Part shown: positions 8,921-16,216 of the stretch, in pieces
How positions within the stretch are numbered: the first letter of the stretch is position 1
How the letters are laid out: the number at the start of each line of letters is the position of its first letter
NCBI RefSeq assembly: GCF_005938085.1
Contig: NZ_SMZK01000001.1
Coordinates: 2,232,001 to 2,296,000, forward strand
Direction: 5' to 3'
Source of the DNA: Haloterrigena sp. H1
GTDB lineage: Archaea > Halobacteriota > Halobacteria > Halobacteriales > Natrialbaceae
DNA length: 64,000 nt
Program-made: the position numbers and the translations under genes
Notes under the pieces: model-generated
What the model was told of the DNA's origin: nothing
The model's input: the letters and a program-made list of their open reading frames with translations, nothing else
The model's database searches: none

Positions 8921-10291
8921 ATGAACATGCGCGTTCTTGCTTTCGATGGCCGGATGGGTGCGAGCGGTGATATGATCCTCGCCGCCCTCCTCGACGCCGG
9001 TGCCGATCCTGCTGTCTTGGAGTCCGTGACTGACGCCCTCGAGGTCGAATATGAGATCGATACCGTCGACAAAAGCGGCATCGCCGCGACATCGGTCGAC
9101 GTGCTCCTGACTGACGACGACTCGCACGACGGCCACGACCACGATCATGGTGACTCGAGTCACGATCACGGCCACGACGATAGCCATGAGCACGACCACG
9201 GCCACAGTCACGACCATACCCACGACCACGACAACCACCACGATCACGACCACACCCACGACGGCGTCCACGCCGAAGGACACGGCCCCCACCGCAGCTA
9301 TCGCGAGGTCTGCGAGATCGTCACCGACATGGACCTCGAGCCGGCGGTCGAACGCGACGCGCTCGCGATCTTCGAACTCCTCGGCGAGGCCGAAGCTGGC
9401 GTCCACGGCGAGGACCTCGAGTCGATCCACTTCCACGAGGTCGGAGCTGACGACGCGATCGCGGACGTCGTTGGTGCCGCCGCGCTGCTCCACGATCTCG
9501 AGCCCGATCGGATCGTTACCACGCCGCTTTCGACCGGCAATGGAACGGTGTCGATGAGCCATGGCGAGTACCCCATCCCCGCACCGGCGGTCGTCGAGAT
9601 CGCCGAGCGGGCCGACTGGTCGCTGCGCGGCGGGCCGGTCGACCCGGAGTTGCTCACGCCTACCGGCGCGGCGATTCTGGGACACATCGCCGCGGGGATC
9701 GATACACTGCCGACGCTCTCGCTCGAGGGATCGGGCTACGGCGCCGGCGGCTACGACCTCGATCCACACCCGAACGTGCTCCGCGTGCTGGTCGGCGACG
9801 GCAGCGGCCAGGGTGAGTTAGTCGAAGACGACATCGCCGTCCTCGAGACCAACCTCGACGACGCGACGCCCGAAGTGCTCGGCGGCCTCCAGGAGACGCT
9901 CTCGGACGCGGGCGCGCGTGATGTTTCGATTCTGCCAGCGACGATGAAAAAGTCCCGACCCGGCCACCTCGTGAAGGTCATCTGCAAGCCCGAAGACCGC
10001 GAACGGGTTGCTCGAGCGCTAGCCGAAGAGACGGGTACGCTGGGGGTGCGTGACGCAGGGGCGACCCATCGGTGGATCGCGAATCGGGAGTTCGAGACGG
10101 TGACGCTCGAGGTCGATGGCGATGAGTACGAGGTCGCCGTGAAAATCGCGAGTGACTCCGACGGGAACGTGTACGACGTGAGTGCGGAGTACGACGATGC
10201 GGCGGCGGTGGCACGAGAAACGACGCTCCCAGTTCGAACCGTGTTGAAACGGGCCGAAGCAGCTGCCAGTGTCGATCGCACGGCGGAATGA
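8921..10291 (+). CDS. larC: nickel-pincer cofactor synthase LarC, with His-rich insert
   Basis: This roughly 456-residue protein is of the LarC (former DUF111) family. LarC inserts nickel into pyridinium-3,5-bisthiocarboxylate mononucleotide, using CTP, to finish the nickel-pincer cofactor of lactate racemase-type enzymes. The N-terminus (MRVLAFDGRMGASGDMILAALL) is the family hallmark. Residues ~66-125 hold about 23 His mixed with Asp, a metal-storage-like loop found in many LarC proteins. The rest includes FHEVGADDAIADVVGAA and the C-terminal ferredoxin-like domain. An ATG at 8927 is an equally good start; the open frame to 8849 is rejected as non-acidic. No larB, larE or larA is in the window. 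Confidence 0.88.
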   Translation: MNMRVLAFDGRMGASGDMILAALLDAGADPAVLESVTDALEVEYEIDTVDKSGIAATSVDVLLTDDDSHDGHDHDHGDSSHDHGHDDSHEHDHGHSHDHTHDHDNHHDHDHTHDGVHAEGHGPHRSYREVCEIVTDMDLEPAVERDALAIFELLGEAEAGVHGEDLESIHFHEVGADDAIADVVGAAALLHDLEPDRIVTTPLSTGNGTVSMSHGEYPIPAPAVVEIAERADWSLRGGPVDPELLTPTGAAILGHIAAGIDTLPTLSLEGSGYGAGGYDLDPHPNVLRVLVGDGSGQGELVEDDIAVLETNLDDATPEVLGGLQETLSDAGARDVSILPATMKKSRPGHLVKVICKPEDRERVARALAEETGTLGVRDAGATHRWIANREFETVTLEVDGDEYEVAVKIASDSDGNVYDVSAEYDDAAAVARETTLPVRTVLKRAEAAASVDRTAE

Positions 10292-10484
10292 CCCTCGCGA
10301 CGGACAGCCGTCTCACCGGGAGACTGTCTTCGATCAAAACGACTGTCACTGCCAGTCGTCCTCAAGTGTACTTGAAATCCCACTCGTCATATCGTGACGG
10401 CCTGTCGGCTCTCGGGGTCGATCCGTCGGCTACCGACAACAGCCAATAAAAAACAGTACCGCAATCGATCGTAAAGCGATCGGC

Positions 10485-11375
10485 TCAGCCAGAGAGGATC
10501 GGAATCAGATCCTCGAAATCGAAGTCGTCGTCACCGGTGCTGTTGTCGCCGTTGTCCTCGGACATATCATAGGAGGAGACCGTGCCGGTGAACGGATAGC
10601 GGGTGGTATCGACCTCGTAGTCTCGCGTTTCTCCGTCAGCATTGACTTGAACGAGATCGGGGGCGTCAGCGCCGGCGTAGCCTTCGTAGGTCCACTCCAC
10701 TTTGACTGGGCCGTTCTCGTTGTAGTCTTTGACGTTCAACGAGATTTCGTCGTTCTTGTCTACCTTTTCGATCGCGAACTCGTCGCCGGTCCATGTCGCC
10801 TGCGCGAGCTGCTCGAGTTCGCCGCCATCATCGTTGTAAAACGTGATGGTATCGATGGCAGCCACCTCGCTGTCGTGTTCTTCGGTTCCGTCATCGGCGC
10901 TGTCTCCATCACCATCGCCGACAGCGTCGCCGTCATCGGTGCTGTTGTCGCCGTCGTCCGCGGGCATGTCATAGGAGGAGACCGTGCCGGTGAACGGATA
11001 GCGGGTGGTATCGACTTCGTGGTCACGCGTCTCACCGTCGGCATTGACTCGAACGAGATCGGGGGCATCAGCGCCGGCGTATCCTTCGTAGGTCCACTCC
11101 ACTTTGACCGGGCCGTTCTCGTTGTAATCTTTGACGTTGAGCGTGATCTCGTCGTCTTCGTCTAGCTTTTCCACCGTGAACTCGTCGTGGTCGTCATTCC
11201 ACGTCGCCTGTGCGAGCTGCTCGAGCTCGCCACCATCGGTGTTATAAAACGTGATGGTGTCGATAGCAGCTGCCTCGCTGTCGTGGTCCTCGGCAGCCGC
11301 CGTTCCAGCGACACCTGCGAACATCATGCTACCGACGAGAGCGAGCGCCAGCAGTACAGTGAATTTCCGTTTCAT
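10485..11375 (-). CDS. secreted protein with two near-identical tandem domains
   Basis: The 296-residue protein has a Sec-type signal peptide (1-28, ending TAAA) and two copies of a domain of about 115 residues, at ~30-146 and ~167-282. Each opens AAIDTITFYN-x-DGGELEQLAQATW and closes RYPFTGTVSSYDM. An Asp/Ser/Gly linker joins them and a short hydrophobic tail ends the protein (FEDLIPILSG). The copies differ at few positions in protein and DNA, so the duplication is recent or homogenised. There is no PGF-CTERM, lipobox or membrane anchor. The frame is open to 11549, but the ATG at 11373-11375 begins the signal peptide. The domain is beta-rich and unknown to me. The signal peptide resembles those at 13770 and 15157. 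Confidence 0.8.
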   Translation of the reverse strand: MKRKFTVLLALALVGSMMFAGVAGTAAAEDHDSEAAAIDTITFYNTDGGELEQLAQATWNDDHDEFTVEKLDEDDEITLNVKDYNENGPVKVEWTYEGYAGADAPDLVRVNADGETRDHEVDTTRYPFTGTVSSYDMPADDGDNSTDDGDAVGDGDGDSADDGTEEHDSEVAAIDTITFYNDDGGELEQLAQATWTGDEFAIEKVDKNDEISLNVKDYNENGPVKVEWTYEGYAGADAPDLVQVNADGETRDYEVDTTRYPFTGTVSSYDMSEDNGDNSTGDDDFDFEDLIPILSG

Positions 11376-12473
11376 AGTGTATTGATCTCGGTTATCCGGG
11401 TGATCGCATACGTACTCGAACAGGTGTCCGAGCAGGACATGGATCACCACGGATTGTTGACTTGCTCGCAACCCGTGGCTCTCCGACCCTTCCCACGATG
11501 CGTCACCCAGTCGAAATCGATTGTGTCGGGCCACATGAAGGCGGAACACTGTTCAAATTCATAACAGATGTCTAAATTGCGTAATGACGTGCATGGTATA
11601 AAATCAACGAATGTTGGTATTTCCAATGTTTAACCTGTAGAATCATAAGATGGAGTTAGGACACTGATATAAAACTGAATTCGAATTTTAGCGCTCATAG
11701 TATCTTCGACGATTATATCACGGATATCATAACTCCTCGAAGCAGGCAGTGAGTCGATGGACAGGCACTGGTGTGGAATGTCAATGAATAGCCAGATAAA
11801 CGAGACAGCAGTCGTCTGTATCGCTACCGTACCATCCGAAACGAGTGAGACACCGATCGTACGACAGTCCTGTGATCGGTATAGTCTCCATTTCAGGTAT
11901 TTCTACATTAGTAGGCTTCTTCTGACCGATCCACTAGTCGGATGACTGTCCTGTTTCTGCCACCATTGTCCTCGTTACAACAGTTGGTCCGCACCGAGAC
12001 ATGCCAGGAGTTACTGACCAGTTTGATCACCGTTTCCTGCCGCAATAGCTCGAATTTGGGTTACTGACTGGAATATCGCGTCCTGACCGATCCGATGTGG
12101 CCGCGGGATCAAAGCCCTTCTTGCACGAGTCGACTGTGGCTCCCGCGATTGATAGTTACGTCTGAGAGTCAGGTTAGGCAGTTAATTCGAGATGGTAACC
12201 AATCTATTCCGAACTCATTGCTGTGTATATTAAAGTTACCACTCGCAATACGCTGTTTCACCCCGAAAGGGTGAGTGAGACAGATGGTACACGAAATCGA
12301 ACGGTTGCGCCGGACAGAAAGTACTGCCCTCGCGAACGTCGCGGGGGCAGGGACGGGTACGTCCGCGTTCTTCACGAGTCAGCGACTGACTCTGTCAGGG
12401 CTAGACTCGCGAGCTCACGACGCTGAGAGTCGACTCGGCCTCTAACCAACCGAAAACAGACATATAATACAAA
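11376..12473. other. long intergenic region with two hairpins
   Basis: About 1.1 kb, AT-rich at 11570-11720, without an ORF of haloarchaeal composition. It should hold the promoters of the flanking divergent secreted-protein genes. Two inverted repeats stand out: CACCC/GGGTG at 12259-12273, and 12-nt arms at 12324-12335 and 12339-12350 around an ACG loop. The second is strong enough to be an RNA structure in the leader of the 12474 gene or the scar of a mobile element. Confidence 0.5.
12324..12350. repeat. strong inverted repeat upstream of surface-protein gene
   Basis: The arms are CTGCCC-t-CGCGA and TCGCG-g-GGCAG with an ACG loop and one T/G mismatch. It lies 124 nt before the ATG of the PGF-CTERM protein. 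It may be a leader hairpin, a small-RNA stem or a mobile-element remnant; the sequence does not decide. Confidence 0.55.
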
Positions 12474-13532
12474 ATGACAACCAAACCGACCACTCTCGAA
12501 AAAGGACGCGCAGTAGTGCTGGCAGGACTCATGGTCCTGTCCGTAATTGCGATGTCCGTAGCGTTTGCAGGCGGGGCAGCGGCACAAACCGAAGACAGTG
12601 TAACGTTCAACGATCAGGCCATCGGTGTCTATAACGGTTCGGACACCATGGTCGTTGGGCCCATTTATGCCCAGGAAGGACAGTACCTCGAGGTCACAGA
12701 CGAGTCCGGAGCGGTCGTGGATGAAACGGTAATTCCTGTGAATGCCACGGATGCTGCTATCTTCGCGACCCCTGACGGACCGGGAGAGTACACTGCGACG
12801 CTCTACACAGAAGAGGGCGGCGACGAAATAGACGACGATGACGCGATGGTCTACGATGCCACTATCGAGCTGTCCGATCAGAAATCCGCGAAGGGCACGC
12901 TCGAGCAGGTCACTGTCGACACAGCGAGCCTGCTGGATGGCGACGATAACGACACCGAGTTCGACGTCGTCCTGACTGATGCGGACGGCAACGAGCTCGG
13001 TCGTGCGACCGACCTAACCGGGACGAACGAAGATATCACGGTCGACACGTCGAAGATCACAGCACAGACCGAGGTCACAGCGACGATTTTCGTCGACGAT
13101 GAACCGCTCCAGGCCTACGATGAAGACGCCGGAAACTTCGTCCCCGTGTCCGACTCGGCCACCGTGGACCCAGACATGAAGAACAAACACGACGAGAAGG
13201 GAGACGACACCAAGCACGACAAGAAGAAAGGTGACAAAGACTACACCGAGAAAGGTGAGAAGGACAAGTCGGACGCAGGTGACGACGCCGCTGACGGCGA
13301 TGACAGCACTGAGTCGGGAGTCTCGAACGATGCGAGCACTGACCAGGATACGTCTGCGGAAACAAATCAGGACCAAAACGTCGATCAGTCGAACGACCAA
13401 GACGCTAACAACGATCAGGATGAGGACGCGTCGCAGTCGAACAGCGGTGACAGTATGCCCGGGTTCGGCGTCGGCGTCGCCCTGGTTGCCCTCCTCGGAG
13501 CAGCTATGCTGGCGTTCCGTCAGCAGAACTAA
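12474..13532 (+). CDS. PGF-CTERM surface protein with Lys-rich and Q/N/D-rich segments
   Basis: The 352-residue exported protein opens with an S-layer-type signal (EKGRAVVLAG, then VLSVIAMS and GGAAA). Residues ~38-225 form a beta-rich ectodomain. Residues ~235-265 are unusually rich in Lys (KNKHDEKGDDTKHDKKKGD), against the acidic trend of halophiles. Residues ~287-324 are a Q/N/D tract (DQNVDQSNDQDANNDQDED). The C-terminus is MPGFGVGV, a hydrophobic helix and FRQQN, the PGF-CTERM signal that archaeosortase A removes to leave a lipid-anchored protein. The Q/N/D tract closely resembles one in the small secreted protein at 13770-14219. Role unknown; cell-surface or fibre-associated by context. 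Confidence 0.8.
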   Translation: MTTKPTTLEKGRAVVLAGLMVLSVIAMSVAFAGGAAAQTEDSVTFNDQAIGVYNGSDTMVVGPIYAQEGQYLEVTDESGAVVDETVIPVNATDAAIFATPDGPGEYTATLYTEEGGDEIDDDDAMVYDATIELSDQKSAKGTLEQVTVDTASLLDGDDNDTEFDVVLTDADGNELGRATDLTGTNEDITVDTSKITAQTEVTATIFVDDEPLQAYDEDAGNFVPVSDSATVDPDMKNKHDEKGDDTKHDKKKGDKDYTEKGEKDKSDAGDDAADGDDSTESGVSNDASTDQDTSAETNQDQNVDQSNDQDANNDQDEDASQSNSGDSMPGFGVGVALVALLGAAMLAFRQQN

Positions 13533-13769
13533 ACTGCAGTAACTACCGAATCGCTTCGGCCACTCCGATTTCATTTTTACCGACACTGCGATTGTGCAGT
13601 GAGCAGTCTGGTACTTACTTGACGACGGCAGCTGAGGCACCGCTACAGGAGATCGCGTTGCTATTTCTCGGCATCCATAACGGTTCCCGTGATCCGCTTG
13701 GTTTTGGGCCCGGGATCAACTGCGACAAAAAACGTGGACCGAAAACCGGAGATGGATTTTACCGCGGTG

Positions 13770-14219
13770 TTACAGTGCAGCGTTGACGAAGTCCTCCAGG
13801 TTAGTTATTGGGACAGCGACACTGTTTGCATCAGTATTGCTGTTCTGGCGCTGGTTGGCGTTTGGCTGGTTGTCTAGATCGTTGTTGGTGCTCTGGCGCT
13901 GGTTGAGGTTGTTCCTCTGATTAGCGTTGTTGACTGCATTCGCATTACCGTCGCCAGCCAGTGCGATGTTGTCACCTTGGTCAGCCTCGTTCGACTGCTC
14001 AGCCTCTTGGTCTTGGTCGTTCTCGACGTTTTGGTCGTTCGACTGATCGATGTCTTGGTTCTGGTCAGTCGTCGCCTCCGTATCTTGGTTGACGCTATTG
14101 TCGGTATCGACGCCAGCGTTGTTCTGGAAGTCGCCTGCGGCCGCTGTTCCAGCGACCCCCACGAATGTGAGGCCGCCGATCACTGCTACCGTCAGTGCGA
14201 GTGTGAGTGCGCGTTTCAT
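13770..14219 (-). CDS. small secreted Q/N/D-rich protein with one fibre-type repeat (paralogue 1)
   Basis: The 149-residue protein has a signal peptide at 1-28 (MKRALTLALT, ending TAAA). A tract of Q, N and D follows (~42-82, e.g. DQNQDIDQSNDQNVENDQD). Residues ~75-109 fit one unit of the repeat seen five times in the 619-residue protein at 16217 (DNIALAGDGNANAV, then QRNNLNQ). The C-terminus SVAVPITNLEDFVNAAL is conserved in paralogue 2. There is no anchor. The frame is open to 14243, but the ATG at 14217-14219 starts the signal peptide and matches paralogue 2. I infer a secreted minor subunit or nucleator of a surface fibre; no named family is recognised. Confidence 0.75.
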   Translation of the reverse strand: MKRALTLALTVAVIGGLTFVGVAGTAAAGDFQNNAGVDTDNSVNQDTEATTDQNQDIDQSNDQNVENDQDQEAEQSNEADQGDNIALAGDGNANAVNNANQRNNLNQRQSTNNDLDNQPNANQRQNSNTDANSVAVPITNLEDFVNAAL

Positions 14220-14332
14220 AGTTATAGCCGTGTACGGGCGCACGTGTCAATCAGATTCGACCCGTCACTAGTCTCTTCTCGCCGCTACCAATCTCGCTCC
14301 GCTATAGCACGTTGCCCAACTGGTAGCCACCG

Positions 14333-14381
14333 CGGAGATGAATATGAACCCCGGGAACGGTTTCGGCTAAAACGCCGAATT
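14333..14381 (-). promoter_or_regulatory. conserved upstream block of the small Q/N gene, copy A
   Basis: This 49-bp block, 114 nt before the ATG of paralogue 1, recurs nearly unchanged at 15705-15752, 117 nt before paralogue 2, while the sequence on either side has diverged. Read in the sense direction it contains CGGCGTTTTAGCCG, a 4-bp inverted repeat around a box A-like TTTTA. It is the best candidate for the promoter and a regulator site. Confidence 0.5.
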
Positions 14382-14867
14382 AGTTCATCAAAAGATATCA
14401 AAACGATGTTCTCGGATCTCTGAATATCGACTAGTTGAATTCAGCATCCATAAATACAAAAACGAATATTTTGATACACGTTCAGAATAAAGTCAGTTCT
14501 AATAGATGATGATTCTAATTCATTTCTACTGGACAATCGAGCACCGAATACTGCAAATCTGAAGAGACACTAATGGATACAATAGACTGATCGGTACTTA
14601 TTTACAGTTGTTTCATTCTGTCCGTGTCTTGCAGTTTCAACCGTACAGCCGAATGTTTCCCCGTAAGATGGTTCGACGCCTGGTTGCAATTCTTCTCTCA
14701 GTAGTGCGTTTCTCGATACTACAGTATCTCCCGCAATGTTAGCGACATATGGTCTTTTTCAATATATTATAGTAAATGCAAGCACTCGAATTAGTAGTCT
14801 AAAACCACTATAATACTACATATTATCAGAGTGTCGATTCAATGACAACACCCTGCGACCGTGCTAG

Positions 14868-15016
14868 GGTGGGACGGAAACTCGAGACAGCACCCCGGAT
14901 CAATAGCCGGAACAGAGTCGGGATCGCTGTTGCTGCAGAGACAGCTGGGTCGCTAGCCGAACCGAATATGACGGATGAAGTAGCACGATCTCGAGAACGG
15001 CGACGATCGCTGAGTT
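14868..15016 (+). pseudogene. decayed 5' fragment of the large repeat-protein gene
   Basis: Positions 14926-15008 match 16298-16381, the end of the signal peptide and first mature residues of the 619-residue repeat protein. Shared runs include GCTGTTGC, GCAGAGACA, AGCCGAACCG and CTCGAGAACG. Upstream, ACTCGAGACAGCAC aligns with the start of that gene. The part encoding the signal-peptide core has been replaced, so the fragment is dead. It ends where unit B of the duplication begins about 100 bp later. That fits a tandem duplication whose right breakpoint fell near codon 55 of the large gene. Confidence 0.75.
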
Positions 15017-15156
15017 ATCTTTGCCACTGATTCAGTAATCAGCTGCTTGATGTGTGGTAGTGTGAGTAGCTGTTCTCGTGAGAGACTCGTCTCCGAATTC
15101 AAGAACAGTGACGGAAAAAACGCGGAACGAAAATCGGATATGGTTTTACCGCAGCG

Positions 15157-15588
15157 TTACAGTGCGGCGTTGACGAAGTCGGTCAGGTTGGTGATCGGGA
15201 CAGCGATGCTACCTGCACCAGTCTTCCCTTTCTGCTTCTGGTCAGCATCTGGCTTGTTCTCCAGGTCGTTCTTGGCCTTCTGATCCTGGTGGAGCTTGTT
15301 CGTCTGGTCAGCGTTGTTGAATGCATACGCACCACCGCTGCCAGCCAGTGCGATGTTGTCACCCTGGTCAAGCTCGTTCTCCTGCTCAGCCTCCTGGTCC
15401 TGTTCGTTCTCGCCGTCTTGCTCGGACGACTGATCGGTGTCTTGGGCCTGATCAGTCGCCGCATCCGTATCTTGGTCGACGCCAGCGTCGTTCTGGAAGT
15501 CAGCCGCGGCCGCTGTTCCAGCGAACCCCATGAACGTGAGGCTGCCGATCAATGCTACCGTCAGTGCGAGCGTGAGTGCGCGTTTCAT
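15157..15588 (-). CDS. small secreted Q/N/D-rich protein with one fibre-type repeat (paralogue 2)
   Basis: The 143-residue paralogue of the protein at 13770 has an almost identical signal peptide (MKRALTLALTVALIGSLTF) and C-terminus (SIAVPITNLTDFVNAAL). The middle has diverged: more Glu, and Lys in place of Asn after residue 100 (KAKNDLENK, KQKGKTG). The single repeat-like unit is at ~69-103 (DQGDNIALAGSGGAYAFNNA, then QTNKLHQ). It is divergent from the large repeat protein across 628 bp. Because the fragment at 14868 shows the same geometry beside paralogue 1, the small-large divergent pair looks like the ancestral unit. Predicted secreted; partner subunit of the fibre by inference. Confidence 0.75.
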   Translation of the reverse strand: MKRALTLALTVALIGSLTFMGFAGTAAAADFQNDAGVDQDTDAATDQAQDTDQSSEQDGENEQDQEAEQENELDQGDNIALAGSGGAYAFNNADQTNKLHQDQKAKNDLENKPDADQKQKGKTGAGSIAVPITNLTDFVNAAL

Positions 15589-15704
15589 AGTTTTTGCGTG
15601 TCGGGCATACGTGTCGGATCATCTGACTCGACTCGTCGCCAACCCCTCATCAGTGGACTCGATTGTTCACCGCTATGGCACGTTGCCCAGGTGAGAATCA
15701 CCTT

Positions 15705-15752
15705 GGAGATGAATATGAACCCCAGGAACAGTTTCGCCTAAAACGCCGAATT
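15705..15752 (-). promoter_or_regulatory. conserved upstream block of the small Q/N gene, copy B
   Basis: Counterpart of 14333-14381. The central motif reads CGGCGTTTTAGGCG here, so the inverted repeat is broken by one change while the box A-like core is kept. A second conserved stretch (GCACGTTGCCCA, 15679-15690 here and 14308-14319 in copy A) lies between it and the gene. Confidence 0.5.
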
Positions 15753-16148
15753 GGCCAATCTAAGGCCCAGAAAACAGCATTCTTGCATCTCTGACTATCC
15801 TCTGTACGAGTTCGATATCAAATCATCAACAAATAAATACAGAGACTTAACTCCGAAATATAGTCACCTTTCACGATCAAATCAATCCGTTATTTTCGAT
15901 ACACATCCTTATAATGAATATGCACAATATGAAATGTTATTGATGTATACAGTGTGGTGATCGGCACCCGCTTACGCTTGTTCTGTCTCACCCGTGTCTT
16001 GTGGTTTCAGGCATATAGTCAGCCATTTCTTCGAACGCTGTTTGATGACTTTGTGAGTTTTATTCAGTGAAACTCTTGTCCCGCTGGTAGTTGGCTGCTG
16101 CGTTCTTATAACTGCTAGATAACAAAGACTGTGTCCGGCTGTTAGCAG

Positions 16149-16154
16149 TTTATA
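16149..16154 (+). promoter_or_regulatory. box A of the large repeat-protein gene
   Basis: TTTATA lies 63 nt before the ATG at 16217 and would place transcription start near 16178-16181, giving a leader of roughly 37 nt. No other haloarchaeal box A is better placed. Confidence 0.45.
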
Positions 16155-16216
16155 CCGATGACAGTCAATACGAACAGACTCTCAGCACAGGTGTCTGGAC
16201 AGGACAACAAGAGCTT

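Larger units (their letters stand above)
13724..14650. repeat. tandem duplication, copy A
   Basis: This copy runs from just outside the 3' end of the small Q/N-rich gene, through that gene and its leader, to a conserved CCGTGTCTTG-type stretch near 14626-14650. Matching landmarks occur in the same order in 15111-16024. Homology extends further right into 14868-15010, which matches the start of the large repeat protein, so the whole duplicated unit is about 1.28 kb. AT-rich sequence between landmarks has diverged. Confidence 0.8.
15111..16024. repeat. tandem duplication, copy B
   Basis: Second copy of the unit at 13724-14650, carrying paralogue 2 and its leader. The order of landmarks is the same: 3' flank, coding region, conserved block, AT-rich stretch, CCGTGTCTTG-type stretch. 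On the right it runs into the intact large gene at 16217. Confidence 0.8.

Noticed and set aside
9115..9300. Short tandem DNA repeats as a CRISPR-like array
   Set aside because: They are in-frame His/Asp codons of the LarC insert with no spacer structure.
12223..12426. 67-codon frame before the PGF-CTERM gene
   Set aside because: It is basic and Arg-rich, spans the strong hairpin and lacks haloarchaeal amino-acid composition.
14842..15030. 62-codon plus-strand frame as a real small gene
   Set aside because: Its DNA is a degraded copy of the start of the large repeat-protein gene, and the frame is accidental.
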